Below are positions 22,410-33,523 of a DNA stretch of 64,000 bases, piece by piece. Source of the stretch: Epiperipatus broadwayi (taxonomy: Eukaryota > Onychophora > Udeonychophora > Euonychophora > Peripatidae). Position 1 is the stretch's first letter. The number at the start of each line of letters is the position of its first letter. The stretch spans positions 248,001 through 312,000 of the forward strand of contig JAQFVV010000183.1 of assembly GCA_028023455.1 (NCBI GenBank), given 5' to 3'. Made by a program: the position numbers and the translations under genes. The notes under the pieces are model-generated. The model was not told the DNA's origin and did no database searches. It saw only the letters and a list, made by a program, of their open reading frames with translations.

Positions 22410-23109
22410 ATATATATATATATTGAATCATACATCATTTATAATGTGGATGATGTATTTTATTCTTCACCATGGAGCAATATATGATGACGCATTTTCT
22501 AAATGAGAGGGCATTAAGTTAGATAAAAAAATACTCCTCAAAATTGATATGTCTGGTAATAGTCTTTGTGATAGTTTGATCTTTTTATAAGACCACACTC
22601 CCGACACTAAATCCATAACTAAATAATCATGTTACTTACAATTTCTAACAAATATTATAAAGTCCTCTAGGACTACTATGTAATAAAAATTGTAATTGCT
22701 AGTATCTACAATTATTGCAACAAAGCAATTAAATGAAAGAGAGGAAAACATATTCTTTGGATGGCCGAGTTGTAAGAGGATAATGAAGATTCCTCCAGAA
22801 ATAATTCATAGGCATTCATTTTAAAGAATATTTAATATATCCACACTTAAATATAATTACTAATTCTCTTTTTTATCTAGTAAACAAAATTAAATGCAGT
22901 TATACTGTTCCACTCTGAGGCTATTAAATTCCACTTGCAAAATAATTAATATTATGTCACAGAAATGTGATCATGGTATTACTTTTGCCCAGATTCCAGC
23001 AAGAAAAAATTCATTTGAAAAATTGTATATTTTCTCTAGTGTATATACAGTTTTCATTTTTAAAAAAAAATGTTTTTATTACCCACCACATATGACAATT
23101 TTCTTAATC
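22410..23109. other. A+T-rich spacer
   Basis: Contains a tRNA A-box-like GATGGCCGAGTTG near 22760 with no matching B-box. Nothing else recognised. Confidence 0.4.
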
Positions 23110-23120
23110 ACTTTCTTTTT

Positions 23121-23226
23121 TTCCATATGTCATAGCATCGGCCGGGAGGTGAACCCACAACAACCATCTGCAATCAACTGCTTGCTTGCAAGGTGGCTGC
23201 ACTGACCTCTCGGCTAACAATGCTTG
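23121..23226 (-). repeat. tRNA-Gly-derived SINE, copy 3
   Basis: Minus strand: GTCAAGCATTGTTAGCCGAG with AGGTCAGTGCAGCC, a changed anticodon loop (CTTGCAA), an insertion, then GGGTTCACCTCCCGGCC and ATGCTATGACATATGGAAA. The poly(A) tail reads as T on the plus strand. An exact 11-bp target duplication, ACTTTCTTTTT, is at 23110-23120 and 23227-23237. Confidence 0.8.
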
Positions 23227-23237
23227 ACTTTCTTTTT

Positions 23238-23589
23238 ACAATAATAAAAGATTTTTATGGGGGGAGGGGGGAGGAATTAAATTTCTTATAATTTTGTCTT
23301 ATTTAGTATATCATGTTGGATAGCCATTGATTAATTCATATAATTTAGAAACTTTAAGAAAAATACTTTAAAAGTATTACTTTATGACTGTTGTCCCATA
23401 TTTTTCTATCTAGAACAAGAAAATAAATTCTATTTCCTATTTTAATCAACCACTATTTTTTATTCTTTCTTGACTGATGCCTGCAATGATTAAAACATGA
23501 TATTTACATTTTAAATGGAATTTAAAAAGAAATTATTAGAATAAAAGAAAAATAATAAACCTTCTCTGTAGGAGCTTTTTTTGTACAAT
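23238..23589. other. A+T-rich spacer with G-rich patch
   Basis: A purine patch of G runs (GGGGGGAGGGGGGAGG near 23259-23274) is the only notable item. Confidence 0.4.
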
Positions 23590-23665
23590 TTACTGGCCAA
23601 CTGATGAGTGCTGGTTCAGCATGAAATGCATCTTGGGGGTCATTTGTCTTTCATTGTATCTTTAT
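23590..23665 (+). repeat. F1 fragment carrying the best-preserved core
   Basis: Only the central part of an F1 unit remains, from TACTGGCCAACTGATGAG to TCATTTGTCTTTCATTG. The tRNA-like ends are lost. Confidence 0.7.
23597..23636 (+). ncRNA. Hammerhead ribozyme motif, F1 copy C
   Basis: CUGAUGA at 23601-23607. Stem II GUGCU/AGCAU (5 bp including a G-U at its base) with loop GGUUC, then GAAA at 23623-23626. Stem III AU-GC-AU is a 2-bp stem with a 2-nt loop; the AUC cleavage triplet ends at 23632. Stem I is CCAA/UUGG (23597-23600 with 23633-23636). All core nucleotides match the hammerhead consensus. Stem I is short here because the outer helix seen in other F1 copies is degraded. Confidence 0.75.
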
Positions 23666-24349
23666 TTATATGAAGAATAAAAAAGAAAGGAAGTATGGAG
23701 TTATGAAAATCAAGAAATGATAAAGTTAATTTTATTGGTCCATTTTATAGAATAATAAAATAATTTGATAATTATAAATTACTTAATTATTGATATTAAA
23801 AAATTATGGTTTATTAATGGATGAATTACTTCCTTTGATAGTGTTATGGACAAACATAATAGATTTTTTTAAATTGGTTATGAATATGACCTTGACAGCA
23901 TTGTGGACTAAAATAAATTCAGAAGATGCTCCAGCAAAGCATTACAGACAAATATATATTCAGACAACAGACAAAATAGGGAGTGTTTTGTGCTAATCCA
24001 TATGTTTTTGATTCTTGAAATTATTATTATAATGGAGACTCTAAGAATAATGACTGATCTATTCAAAATATTTATCAGTGGCAAAAATAGTACTATAATG
24101 ATAATAAGTAATTACTCACATAGATAAATCTGTTTAACATTTAAATTTGGTCTTTTTGCAAGTAAAACGTTTTTGGTAGGATTGTATTTGAAGTAAGATA
24201 GCTCTAATAGAAAATTGTCTTTGTTAAAATAATAAGTTAATTGTTTTTATATTTTTCACTATTTGTTTATTGGATATTCATCACCTAAATTTGTTTTGGA
24301 ACTAATAAGAATTATAAAAGAGTGAAATAAAAAATAATGGATAGATGGT
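23666..24349. other. A+T-rich spacer
   Basis: A 68-residue frame at 23790-23996 has no recognisable motif. It may belong to the decayed LINE that follows, but I cannot support that. Confidence 0.35.
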
Positions 24350-25345
24350 CTTAGGAATGTGTGGGGGGGGGGGGTTCTATTTAACAGAGGAAAGTTGTTT
24401 ATTAGAACAGATGGCCACTTTTTGGAGACATATCAGACAATGGAAAACTATGTATCGGGTGTTGGATTTGTTGTAAAGTGTACTTAGTTTCTCCTATTTT
24501 GGGAATTTTTTGATGTATCAGTGAAAGAGTAATGGTGTTAAACCGTGGCTTTTACAATGATGCCTCTGATTATTTCATTCATTTATTACTGCAATGTTAG
24601 ATTCAGAGAATTGAAAGCTTTGATTTCTTCATGAATAGCACAACTACAGAAATACCTTTAAAACATCAGATTTTTCTCTTGGAGACAGTAAACCACATTT
24701 TGGTACAAATTGTAGATTTTTCACAAATTGTTAGAACTAATTTTATTAGTTAAACTCAAATGGTCTGCCATTATTGAATTTTTGCACAATATATTTTGTT
24801 AAGGCAAAAAAAATTCTAAAAAGAATGTAGATGGAACCATTGTGAAAACACTGGAATTTAATGGATTGTTTTATAATTAGCCATTGGAATACAAGAAAAA
24901 TTTATATTATATGATTATGAATAAGGTCAGAGGGTTGGGCAGATCATATTTTAGATTACTTTAAGGGTAAAATTAAAGTTGCCTAGACTTGCAAGAAAGT
25001 TGATGTTCATTCTTTAGAAGCTTCTATTCTTCATGTGTTAAACATCTATTAAGCAGCAAAATTTCTGATTTGGATTTCAGCATTATTATGCAGCTGAAGC
25101 TTGGAATATTCTTAGGAGAATGTTATGGATACAAGTAAATATATTACTGAGATCACTTAAAAAGAATAAAAATGAATTGTTTCCTGACAAAGATCTTATT
25201 ATTTCTGTCTTGATTGAAAGAAATATGCACTAAATGTGGAAATTTATATTCAATAGAGATATTTTAAGGCAGAAGATTAATAAATAACAAGATTATTAAA
25301 AATGATTCGTGGATTAAAACTGTAAAGAAGATTCAGACATTTCAC

Positions 25346-25590
25346 CATTGTGATCAGTTTAGACTTTTTTAAAGGATTAAAAGGAACATGTGGATCTGAA
25401 AAACAGTTTTGTAATTCATGCAAACAGTCACCAATTATGATCAGTTTAGACTTTTTTAAGGGATTAAAAGTAAAATGTGGATCTGAAAAAAAGTTTCATA
25501 ATTCATACAAACAGACACCAATTGTGATCAGTTTAGACTTTTTTAGGGAATTAAAAGTAACATGTGAACCTGAATAAACAGTTTCATAAT
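25346..25590 (+). repeat. Tandem repeat, ~87-bp unit, about 2.8 copies
   Basis: Units begin ATGATCAGTTTAGACTTTTT and include GGATTAAAAG, ATGTGGATCTGAAAAA and CATACAAACAG-type blocks. Because 87 is divisible by three, one frame stays open (MISLDFFKGLK... repeated). No protein family is evident. Confidence 0.75.
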
Positions 25591-25920
25591 CCTATTAAAT
25601 ATACAAAGTTTTTTTTTTTATGTAGGGCCATGATATTTTAAAAAGACAGGAGTAATTTGAGGATCTTTTGAATAATGGTACATGAAAGTGAAATGACAAC
25701 TTTTAATGACATATCTATTTTATTTGCTCATTTAAATTTAAACAAGATAGCCAGCTTAATAAATTAAAATATTTTTTTTTAATCTTAATAATGATAAATC
25801 TGTAGGTTCTTGTGAGATTTAGAGGAAGTTACATAATATGGTGGTTACATGAGATTTTTACAAATAATGGGATTTTTTAGATATATATGAAGTAATAAAG
25901 TAGTAACAATTTGATTTTAA

Positions 25921-26375
25921 ATATGGTTCTGGAGTAGTCATGATTGAATATTGTTCTGGAGTAGTCATGATTGAATATGGTTCTGGAGTAGTCACGATTG
26001 AATATGGTTCTGGAGTAGTCATGATTGAATATGGTTCTGGAGTAGTCACGATTGAATATGGCTCTGGAGTAGTCATGATTGAATATGGTTCTGGAGTAGT
26101 CATGATTGAATATGGCTCTGGAGTAGTCATGATTGAATATGGTTCTGGAGTAGTCATGATTGAATATAGTTATGGAGTAGTCATGATTGAATATGGTTCT
26201 GGAGTAGTCATGATTGAATATGGTTCTGGAGTAGTCATGATTGAATATGGTTCTGGAGTAGTCATGATTGAATATGGTTCTGGAGTAGTCATGATTGAAT
26301 ATGGTTCTGGAGTAGTCATGATTGAATATGGTTCTGGAGTAGTCATGATTGAATATGGTTCTGGAGTAGTCATGA
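25921..26375. repeat. 27-bp minisatellite, about 17 units
   Basis: Unit ATGGTTCTGGAGTAGTCATG plus ATTGAAT, repeated with only scattered substitutions (mostly T/C). The 27-bp period keeps frames open on both strands, giving repeated IEYGSGVVM on the plus strand and MTTPEPYSI or HDYSRTIFN on the minus strand. These are consequences of the period rather than evidence of a gene. Confidence 0.9.
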
Positions 26376-27200
26376 TTGCTGTAATTATTGAGGAATGTCA
26401 TTTGCTTCCATTACAGCAAAATTACTTTCAAGGATTAAGTTGCTTTCAGTCATAAATGAATTATTACTTGGGACTTTGTGTGATTTAGAATGGTTGATCT
26501 TTTATAATGTATGTGAAGTGTGTTGGAGATATAAAAATGTTGGGAACAGAGGGGTGATTTAATTGAATTAATTAGGCATGTCTGTTGCACTGCTGAAATT
26601 AATTAGTTTCTCAACATAGTTTATTTATATTGTACACTATTTGTATGATGGAATAAAATGAAATATTATTAGATGAAGAAATATAAGGCGCTTTAAATGG
26701 AAACCAGGTTTAAACAAAGATATTTATTAGTTCCAGTTTTGTTTTTGAATTTTATGGAAATGTTTCTTATAAAGGTATATAGCAATTTTATGAATCGTGT
26801 GTTATGGTATGTATGGAAGACATTTTTAATTTAAATTAAATAAATATAAAAAAACAGAATGTCCTCTTCCTGGCTTATGGATTTACAGTATGCTGATAAT
26901 TGTGATATTTTTGCTTATATTCAAATGATCTTCTGAATGTGCTTTATGCAATTTTTAATGTTATAACCATGAGTGCATGATCTAAATGAAAGGATTGATT
27001 TAGATTCTGAGTTATAGCATCTTTCTGCAATTAAATTAGCCTTATAGAGAGCAATCTGTTTTTTGCATGAAGTAGAGTGGATTTCTTCACTAACAACAAA
27101 ATATAAAGCTTTTGGGAAAATTTCATTTAGGGATGCTCTGTAAAATTCCAAAAGCCCATAAAACCTATCAATGTCTTCAGATTTTTTAAATGTATTACCC

Positions 27201-29210
27201 ATGTAGTACGCTATTGTTAAATCACTTCATTGTTTGGTCATATAAATAAATACACAATACAAAACTTTTTAAAATATTTTATAGTGAAATTGAGCATTAT
27301 TTTCATGAATGAAGCAGACCTGATTTATATTATATGGATTATCTCAATGATATTCTAAAAGAATACACTATTGTTTATTTTTATTGACAAAATATGGATG
27401 ACTTGTAGAATACAACGGAGAGCAATATGTATATAAGGGACTGAGTTTTTTTAAAAGAAAGAATAGTTTTATGTATGGATTAAAAGATAAAAAGAATTGC
27501 ACGTTGTAGAAATCAAAAGACAGCATCACAAAATATTAAATGAACCTAATAATAGTCCAGTAAGTTTTGTATATGCATGTATTTGTGGTTCATGAATTCA
27601 TTTATTAAATCAATAGAAAACTTTTCTTTAGTATATTATTATTATCTTCTTTACATCTTTTTTTTTTTCTTGGAATTGAAATGGCTTTGCAAATATTGGC
27701 TGCTGGCGATGTAGTTGAATTATAAATGTTAAAATAAAAGTGGATAAAAAAACATAGAAAAAGAGATTTTATTACTAATGTATGACATTTGTATATTGGT
27801 GTATATTTGATGATAATGATTAAATATCATTAGGGTGCACATTCAGTTGCTAGTATCTGTATGAATATATAAATATACAATGAACTAGTATGACGTTTAT
27901 AAATTATTATTGATTGTTCTTATCATCATCATCATCATTATTATTATTATTATTATTTTTAATGGTGATATATTGCATTTATTGTTTTGTATTTTATTTC
28001 CTATGTTGCTAACATATATTTAAACTACTTTTTTGACCATCTGTTATTTTCACATTTATTTTTATAGTGGATATTTTAAGTCTGTAAACTAAACAGTTGC
28101 TCATTTAATTAATAAACGTTTTGTAATAGTCTTTAAATTTATAAATATGCTTCTGTATATTTTTTTCTCATGAAAAACGCATTAGTTCATCTTCCTTTTA
28201 GTATAAAAAGAGAATATACAAAAATTAAGATTTTATAAGCATCATCTAAATATCTGTATATGATCACAAATATTATGGTATGGGAGGTATATGTCACTAA
28301 AATGTGTGTGTCGAGTGCATCTATATTTTAACGATTGTTTACTTTGTATGAAATCAGAATGTGTTGATAAAATTTAAAATATATATATAATTCATCAAAT
28401 CTCATCTTATCGAATTATTTATCACTGACATATATATATATTTGTGTGAGTATCTGTGTTTTAGTAAGCGCGTAAATTGTACTTTAGTTTTAATGTAACT
28501 ACCGTAATTTATTATAATTTAATATTTAAGCAATCATCTTTATGGCTACATTCGGTAGCATCTATTTGGCAAAATAATAGCGCCTATTTATATAAATATT
28601 TATGTGTTATCATGCTTTGTATATATTTTTTTAACATTCGATGACCCATGCATAAGATTTTTAACTATTGTTTATTATTCATCTGTATATATATCTTTAG
28701 AGAGGTTGAAAAAGTTTTACAAAAACTTACATATGTGATTATGATTAAATATATTTCGAAAATGCTGAGATTTTCTTTGTAAATTTCGCGATTTACTTCT
28801 ACTATTTGTCCAGTCGTAGAGTCTCATCGCAGATCACATCTTGTCTAGACTTATATTTTTGGTTGAAAAATTTTCATGAAAGATTGATAAAGTTATTATT
28901 TTTTTATTAGTTTTTCATATTTAAAACACTTCTTATTAAGTTCTGATTTACAACAAATTTGGCCTAAATTGATCACAATTAAATCGTTAGATTATAATAG
29001 GAAAATAAATCAAGTTTGAAATATTTACATATAAGAAATATGAAAGCTATATATATATATATTGCAATCCTTGATGTTTATATAAATATATAGGACCATA
29101 TATAAAGGTGAGATTCCACCATTATTGTTAAAAGGAGGTTGCCTTGACAACAATTTGAAATTGTTGTTTGTGATCTATATTGGAATTGTCTGAGTGTTGA
29201 ATGGTTTCTA
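27201..29210. other. A+T-rich spacer
   Basis: Short (ATC)/(ATT) tract at 27921-27958 and scattered TA runs. No coding or repeat structure recognised. Confidence 0.45.
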
Positions 29211-29214
29211 ATAG

Positions 29215-29390
29215 TTAATTATAATGTATATACTTAATGTAGATTTAATTAAAGAGGATTTGAACCTAGACTTTTATGTTCCCTACAGCCATCCACCCTA
29301 TCCAATATAACCGATACACGTGACGACATACATGTGAAAAAGATAAATAATCTCCAATATACCATTTCGTGCGTATGTGCATAATGGGTT
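29215..29390 (-). repeat. F1 repeat, copy F, 5'-truncated
   Basis: Carries the outer terminal block (AATGTATATACTTAATGTAG) that also borders the 17.9-18.5 kb element, the T-arm-like GGATTTGAACCTAGAC, and the GATAAATAATCTCC segment. It ends just inside the hammerhead at CACGAAAT (minus strand), so CUGAUGA and stem II are gone. Confidence 0.65.
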
Positions 29391-29799
29391 TAACTTTTGT
29401 CTAAATAGTTAAGCTAAATTTTTTAACCTATCATTCTTTTTTTTTTAGGAAAAAAAATTACAAACATTATTCTTTAATAATCTAGGTTTGTAATTGCATT
29501 AATCAGATTGATTATTTTAACTGGAAAAATGTATCACGGGGATGTTTTTTTTTATCATGAATAATTAGACTTGGGTGGCAACAGAATGAATGAGACACAA
29601 ATTCCCAACGACTGATATTAGCCGTGCTTAATTGAGACAACAACTCGATTTTTTATATTTAAAATAATTTTAATGAGGTATTATATGTGGTTACAAAATT
29701 AAATTTTTGTTACAGATGTGAAGTACATTTGAGAGAATTAAATTATAAGTACATATGTGTTAGTAAAGGATAGATTAATTCATGTTTAAACATCAGAAA
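29391..29799. other. A+T-rich spacer, nothing recognised
   Basis: No features supported. Confidence 0.4.
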
Positions 29800-30960
29800 T
29801 TTGGTTTATTAAAGTCTCTCTTGGAATCTGGAATAGCTTCTATGTCTCTTCATATAAGAATTTTGTCGAGAGGATTCTATCCCTTTCTTTAATTTTTTTA
29901 ATTAGATGGACAAAACAAGAATCTGTATCTGGCTGGGGGAGCATGAACTGCTTCTTACATCTGACCAGCCAGATGGAGTATGTCAAAAAAATAGACAATC
30001 TAATGGTTGGAATGTCCTTATTCAAGATGCAGTTCCTGAGAGAAATTATTCTGTAAAAGTCAATTTTCGAGTTTTTATAGATATAAATGTCTTAATCTTG
30101 CCAAGTTCCTTGCATGCATCGATGACATGATCATATGTCTCTTCATATCTGAGACAATTGGGGCACAAAGGGTCTATATCATTAATCTGTCTTTTGTAAT
30201 GCAGAAACCAGTTAGTAGGCAGAGCCTCTAGGTTAACCTTGATTAGAAAATCAAGAAATTTTGGCTTGAGACCCCAGAACATAAATAGCACAATGATTTT
30301 ATGGTTGGTGATCTCGAGTCTAGGCTTTATTATGTTAAGCTCGTGATTAATTAAGAGATGGGCATAAAGGTGCCCTCATGATTGTTGCTATGTTGATTCA
30401 AAGTGTGGAGTATTTGATCAATCCAGCATCTTTTTCCAGGGGGTGGCCGATCTGTCGGTTGAACTATAGACCAGTGAGTGGGCTTTCTGATAATAAATCA
30501 TTGGAATAGAATGGAAGGACATCCCATTTGACTTCCTGTACTGTTACATTTTTGAGATGCTTATGGAGGCCATGCATCCTTTCCAGAACAGTTTTGCACA
30601 TAGCCTATTAATTTTTTTAATGAATGACTTGATTATTGTCATGACAGGGAGGTAATATGAAATCTTAGACATAATCTTCATGTTGAGGAGGGCAACTTTA
30701 CCCTGAAGGGAAAGATATAGCCTGGAAAGAGTTTTGGTGATTAGATTGGTAGGTTGAATTATTGATTCTTGCAATTCTTTAGACATAGCAGTTCGGGACT
30801 TGTATATTGAAAATCCCAAGAATTTTTGAGGTTCATCTGGTAATTAGATGTGATCATTTTGCCGGAGCATATCTTCCAGGTTGAGGATTTGGTCGGGTTG
30901 ATTTTTAATTGTGATGTTTTTATGAACTTGATGATTATTTAGTAAAGGCTATTTAGATAT
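29800..30960 (-). pseudogene. L1/Tx1-like LINE remnant, RT C-terminal region
   Basis: Minus-strand pieces in order: LKINPTKSSTW (the G-L-K-I-N-x-x-K-S block after the RT active site), then FLGFSIYKSRTAM and LYLSLQGKVALLNMKIMSKI with FIKKINRLCAKLFWKG, the post-RT thumb pattern of L1/Tx1-type LINEs. Next is LPTNWFLHYKRQINDIDPLC and PNCLRYEETYDHVIDAC, a CxxC...HxxxxC knuckle common at LINE C-termini. Last is RLSIFLTYSIWLVRCKKQ. Frames shift between the pieces (30819-30544, 30291-30046, 30025-29840), so it is dead. The active-site YxDD lies outside the preserved part. Distinct from the RTE family at 8-11 kb. Confidence 0.6.
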
Positions 30961-31124
30961 TTTTTTGATGGTAGAACTCGGGTTTTTTAAATTTCTATAT
31001 TATATATCTTTCTTATTTTTTTAATAGTATATATAACATGAAGGTACAAATTTTATATGTGCATATTATTAATAATCATTTATAAGTTAAACTTTTGGAG
31101 TCATTTATAAACTTGTAAATAGTA

Positions 31125-31185
<61 letters not shown>
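31125..31185. repeat. (CT)n(CA)n microsatellite
   Basis: CT dinucleotides pass directly into CA dinucleotides, with one CCT interruption near 31140. Confidence 0.9.
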
Positions 31186-31186
31186 A

Positions 31187-31925
31187 AGCAATCCATTACA
31201 TAGATTAAAAAAAAGATTCATTTTCATCTGGTTTTGGATTTTATATGAATAGCAGATATTTTGAAAGAATGGAACATTACATTAGTAATCAGGTAACCAG
31301 CCAATAATTTCACCTGACAAAGCAGATATAAACTGTATTAATTAATTTTGACAATCATATGATAGTTATTAAATATACAAGACTAAGAATATATAAGATT
31401 GATGAAATAATAACTCCGAATCCAGATACCACAATAATCATTTGCAAGTTGGACTTTCTAGAATCATTTAGTAAATTTTCATATAACAACTCTCTGAACA
31501 ATCCATACTTAGACAAAAAACAAAGTCACTTTTATCTCTGTCCAAGTTTTTATTAGTATGTTATTTTATATATATTAGCATTACATACTTAGTAGCTACT
31601 GTTAGTTTGCATGACTGTTAAAATTATTTATATATGTTTGTGCATTAAATTTTCTAATTTGTTGCAAGATAGAGCCACTAAGAAATAAAGCATTATGATT
31701 AAATGATAACAATAGATTATTATTAGAAATAGCTTGCCGTTACCTGCCATTTTTTTATCACTATATATTTTAACTTTCCAATTGTAGCATATATCATATA
31801 CAGTATTTCAAAAATATCAAGAAATAGTATTATTCAATCAATTAATAATTAAATTATGGTGTATTTATTTTAAATATTTAAATAACTTTTGTCTGTGTTT
31901 ATTTTCTTTTTCATTTAAACTTGGT
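31187..31925. other. A+T-rich spacer, nothing recognised
   Basis: No features supported. Confidence 0.4.
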
Positions 31926-31985
31926 TGGAGATAACGAAAAAGATATTGAATTTTGTCTCTCTCAGCGTGTATGTAAACAAAAAGC
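31926..31985. repeat. F3 terminal repeat remnant
   Basis: GGAGATAACGAAAAAGATAT, TTTTGTCTCTCTCAGCG and TATGTAAACAAAAAGCTTGT align with the right arm of the F3 element at 2.81-2.87 kb (TCTGTCTCTCTCAGC, TATACAAAGCTTGTATGG). It abuts the 3' tail of the L3 LINE fragment. Confidence 0.45.
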
Positions 31986-32535
31986 TTGTGATGTGATGTG
32001 ATGCATTTTGGTTTTTCCTTAAACGAAGTCAAGAATATCTCAGCAATTATGTCTAGATAAACCTATTAGCCACTTTATTTTCCATTCCCCATTCTAAGTC
32101 TTCCCATATTCTGCCCCATCCCATTTCCACAACATAATCTTTGTCAACTCTATGGCCTTTATATCTAAATCTCCCTTATCTTTTCGCAATCCCAGCATAA
32201 AAACCAGTAACTCACTTTCTGTATAATCACTTTGTTCGTATCTATTCTCCCATAACCTCATTATCTGTACCCTTTCTGCTTTCAAGCATTTACATTCAGT
32301 CAACAGATGCCTAATATTTTCTATACCTTCCTTACACAATTTGCACACTAAATCACCCATAGTTTCCATTTACATGTATATTCTCTTGTTGCTAAAGATC
32401 CCATTCAAGCCTTAAACAATATACTACTTTCCTTACTATTATCATAACTTAACTCGCATCCAATGTTCCGTTTATATCTATATATATTTAAACTCTTCTT
32501 ACCCTCCATCTAGTTTTCCATCTTTCCAACTCCCT
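31986..32535 (-). pseudogene. L3 LINE 3' fragment
   Basis: The minus-strand frame 32369-32094 encodes METMGDLVCKLCKEGIENIR with HLLTECKCLKAERVQIM, a CxxC...HxxxxC zinc-knuckle typical after the RT of jockey/CR1-like LINEs. It is closely similar to 48837-49097. Upstream, RELERWKT matches the same residues at 48.72 kb. The 3' end is an (ATCAC)n-type tail (GATGTGATGTGATG on the plus strand near 31989-32003), as in the copy ending at 49.26 kb. 5'-truncated exactly at the (TAC)n microsatellite. Confidence 0.7.
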
Positions 32536-32537
32536 AC

Positions 32538-32561
32538 TGCTACTACTACTAATACTACTAT

Positions 32562-32601
<40 letters not shown>

Positions 32602-32648
32602 GTTACTGCTGCTGCTACTGCTACTACTGCTACTACTACTACTACTCT

Positions 32649-32733
<85 letters not shown>

Positions 32734-32741
32734 ACTACTTA
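32538..32741. repeat. (TAC)n microsatellite with variants
   Basis: About 68 trinucleotide units, mostly TAC, with TGC, TAA and TCC variants. On the minus strand it encodes a poly-Ser frame fused to the LINE residues RELERW. I treat the poly-Ser as repeat artefact. Confidence 0.9.
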
Positions 32742-33180
32742 ATTTTTTATTGGTTTTTTTGATCGAATTTGATAGTGAAAAGTATACCAAAAGAAAAAGG
32801 AAATTAAAAGCAGTATATTAAATTTAAGAGCTTTATTGAAAATGCCATTTGTTACCTTTATGGAAAAAAATTCACATTGACAAATTTATAGTTAATATCA
32901 AGGAGCCCAAATGGTAAAGAAATGCTATAAGCTGTTATCAAAGATAAAATTGATAACGTATGCCAATACTATCAAAAATGCATCCACTGCTCAAATCATT
33001 TTCTTATTTAAAATTATCATAAATTTGATAAGAATAAAAAATTATAGTCCAATTTTTATTTAACTGAATATCAGATGAGTATTTGGCATAGATCTAGTTG
33101 ATATGCTTGTTAATACACTAGCAGAAATCTGCATATTTATATATTTTCTTTATATTTCAACAATTTTTTTATTATGTAGA
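32742..33180. other. A+T-rich spacer, nothing recognised
   Basis: No features supported. Confidence 0.4.
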
Positions 33181-33523
33181 GAAATATATATGTTGGGAGT
33201 AACAAGAAGAGATCGAAAATGCAAAATATGGGTAAGAGAACAAACAGGTGTTACTGACCTCATTGAAAAAATTAAAAGACTGAAGTGGAGTTGGGCTAGA
33301 TATATTGCTAGAAGAGATGATAATAAATGGACAATTGAAATATTAAACTTGATTCCAAGAGATTGTAAAAGACCCAGAAAGAGACCACATGTAAGATGGA
33401 TGGATGAAATAAGAAAGTGCAAGGGTGATGTGGATAAGAGAAGCTGAAGATTAGAGAAGATGTATTGAACTTGGAGAGAACTTCATCTTGCAGTGAATTG
33501 ACAATGGTTAATGATAATGATGA
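33181..33523 (+). pseudogene. RTE LINE 3' fragment
   Basis: Encodes MLGVTRRDRKCKIWVREQ, then DLIEKIKRLKWSWARYIARR and DCKRPRKRPHVRWMDEI, near-identical to the C-terminus of the LINE at 8.26 kb. After DEIRKCKGDV the frame drifts. The tail is TAATGATAATGATGAT. Confidence 0.85.

Larger units (their letters stand above)
24350..27200 (+). pseudogene. Heavily decayed LINE (endonuclease and RT traces)
   Basis: Near 24440-24570 the plus strand gives ENYVSGVGFVV followed, in a shifted frame, by FCISERVMVLN-like residues. This resembles the GVGF...I-S-x-R-I block of LINE endonucleases. Around 24940-25000, adjacent frames give ADHILDYFKGKIKVA, reminiscent of SDHR-x-x-x-K-G-K-I. Near 26870-26910, SSWLMDLQYADNCDIFA resembles an RT YADD box. 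Order and spacing fit one plus-strand LINE with tandem repeats expanded inside it. Many stops and frameshifts. Family (CR1- or RTE-like) undetermined. The minus-strand frame at 26921-27202 is probably antisense to this region. Confidence 0.35.

Noticed and set aside
22755-22790. tRNA gene (GATGGCCGAG A-box-like)
   Set aside because: No B-box, acceptor stem or anticodon arm could be found at tRNA spacing.
25921-26375. CRISPR-like array
   Set aside because: Head-to-tail 27-bp units with no unique spacers, in a eukaryotic context.
25858-26455. Repetitive protein in the 27-bp array
   Set aside because: Open frames exist on both strands because the period is a multiple of three. No start, signal or conserved flank supports a gene.
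32488-32790. Poly-Ser protein
   Set aside because: Produced by a (TAC)n array; the only real residues (RELERW) belong to the adjacent LINE fragment.
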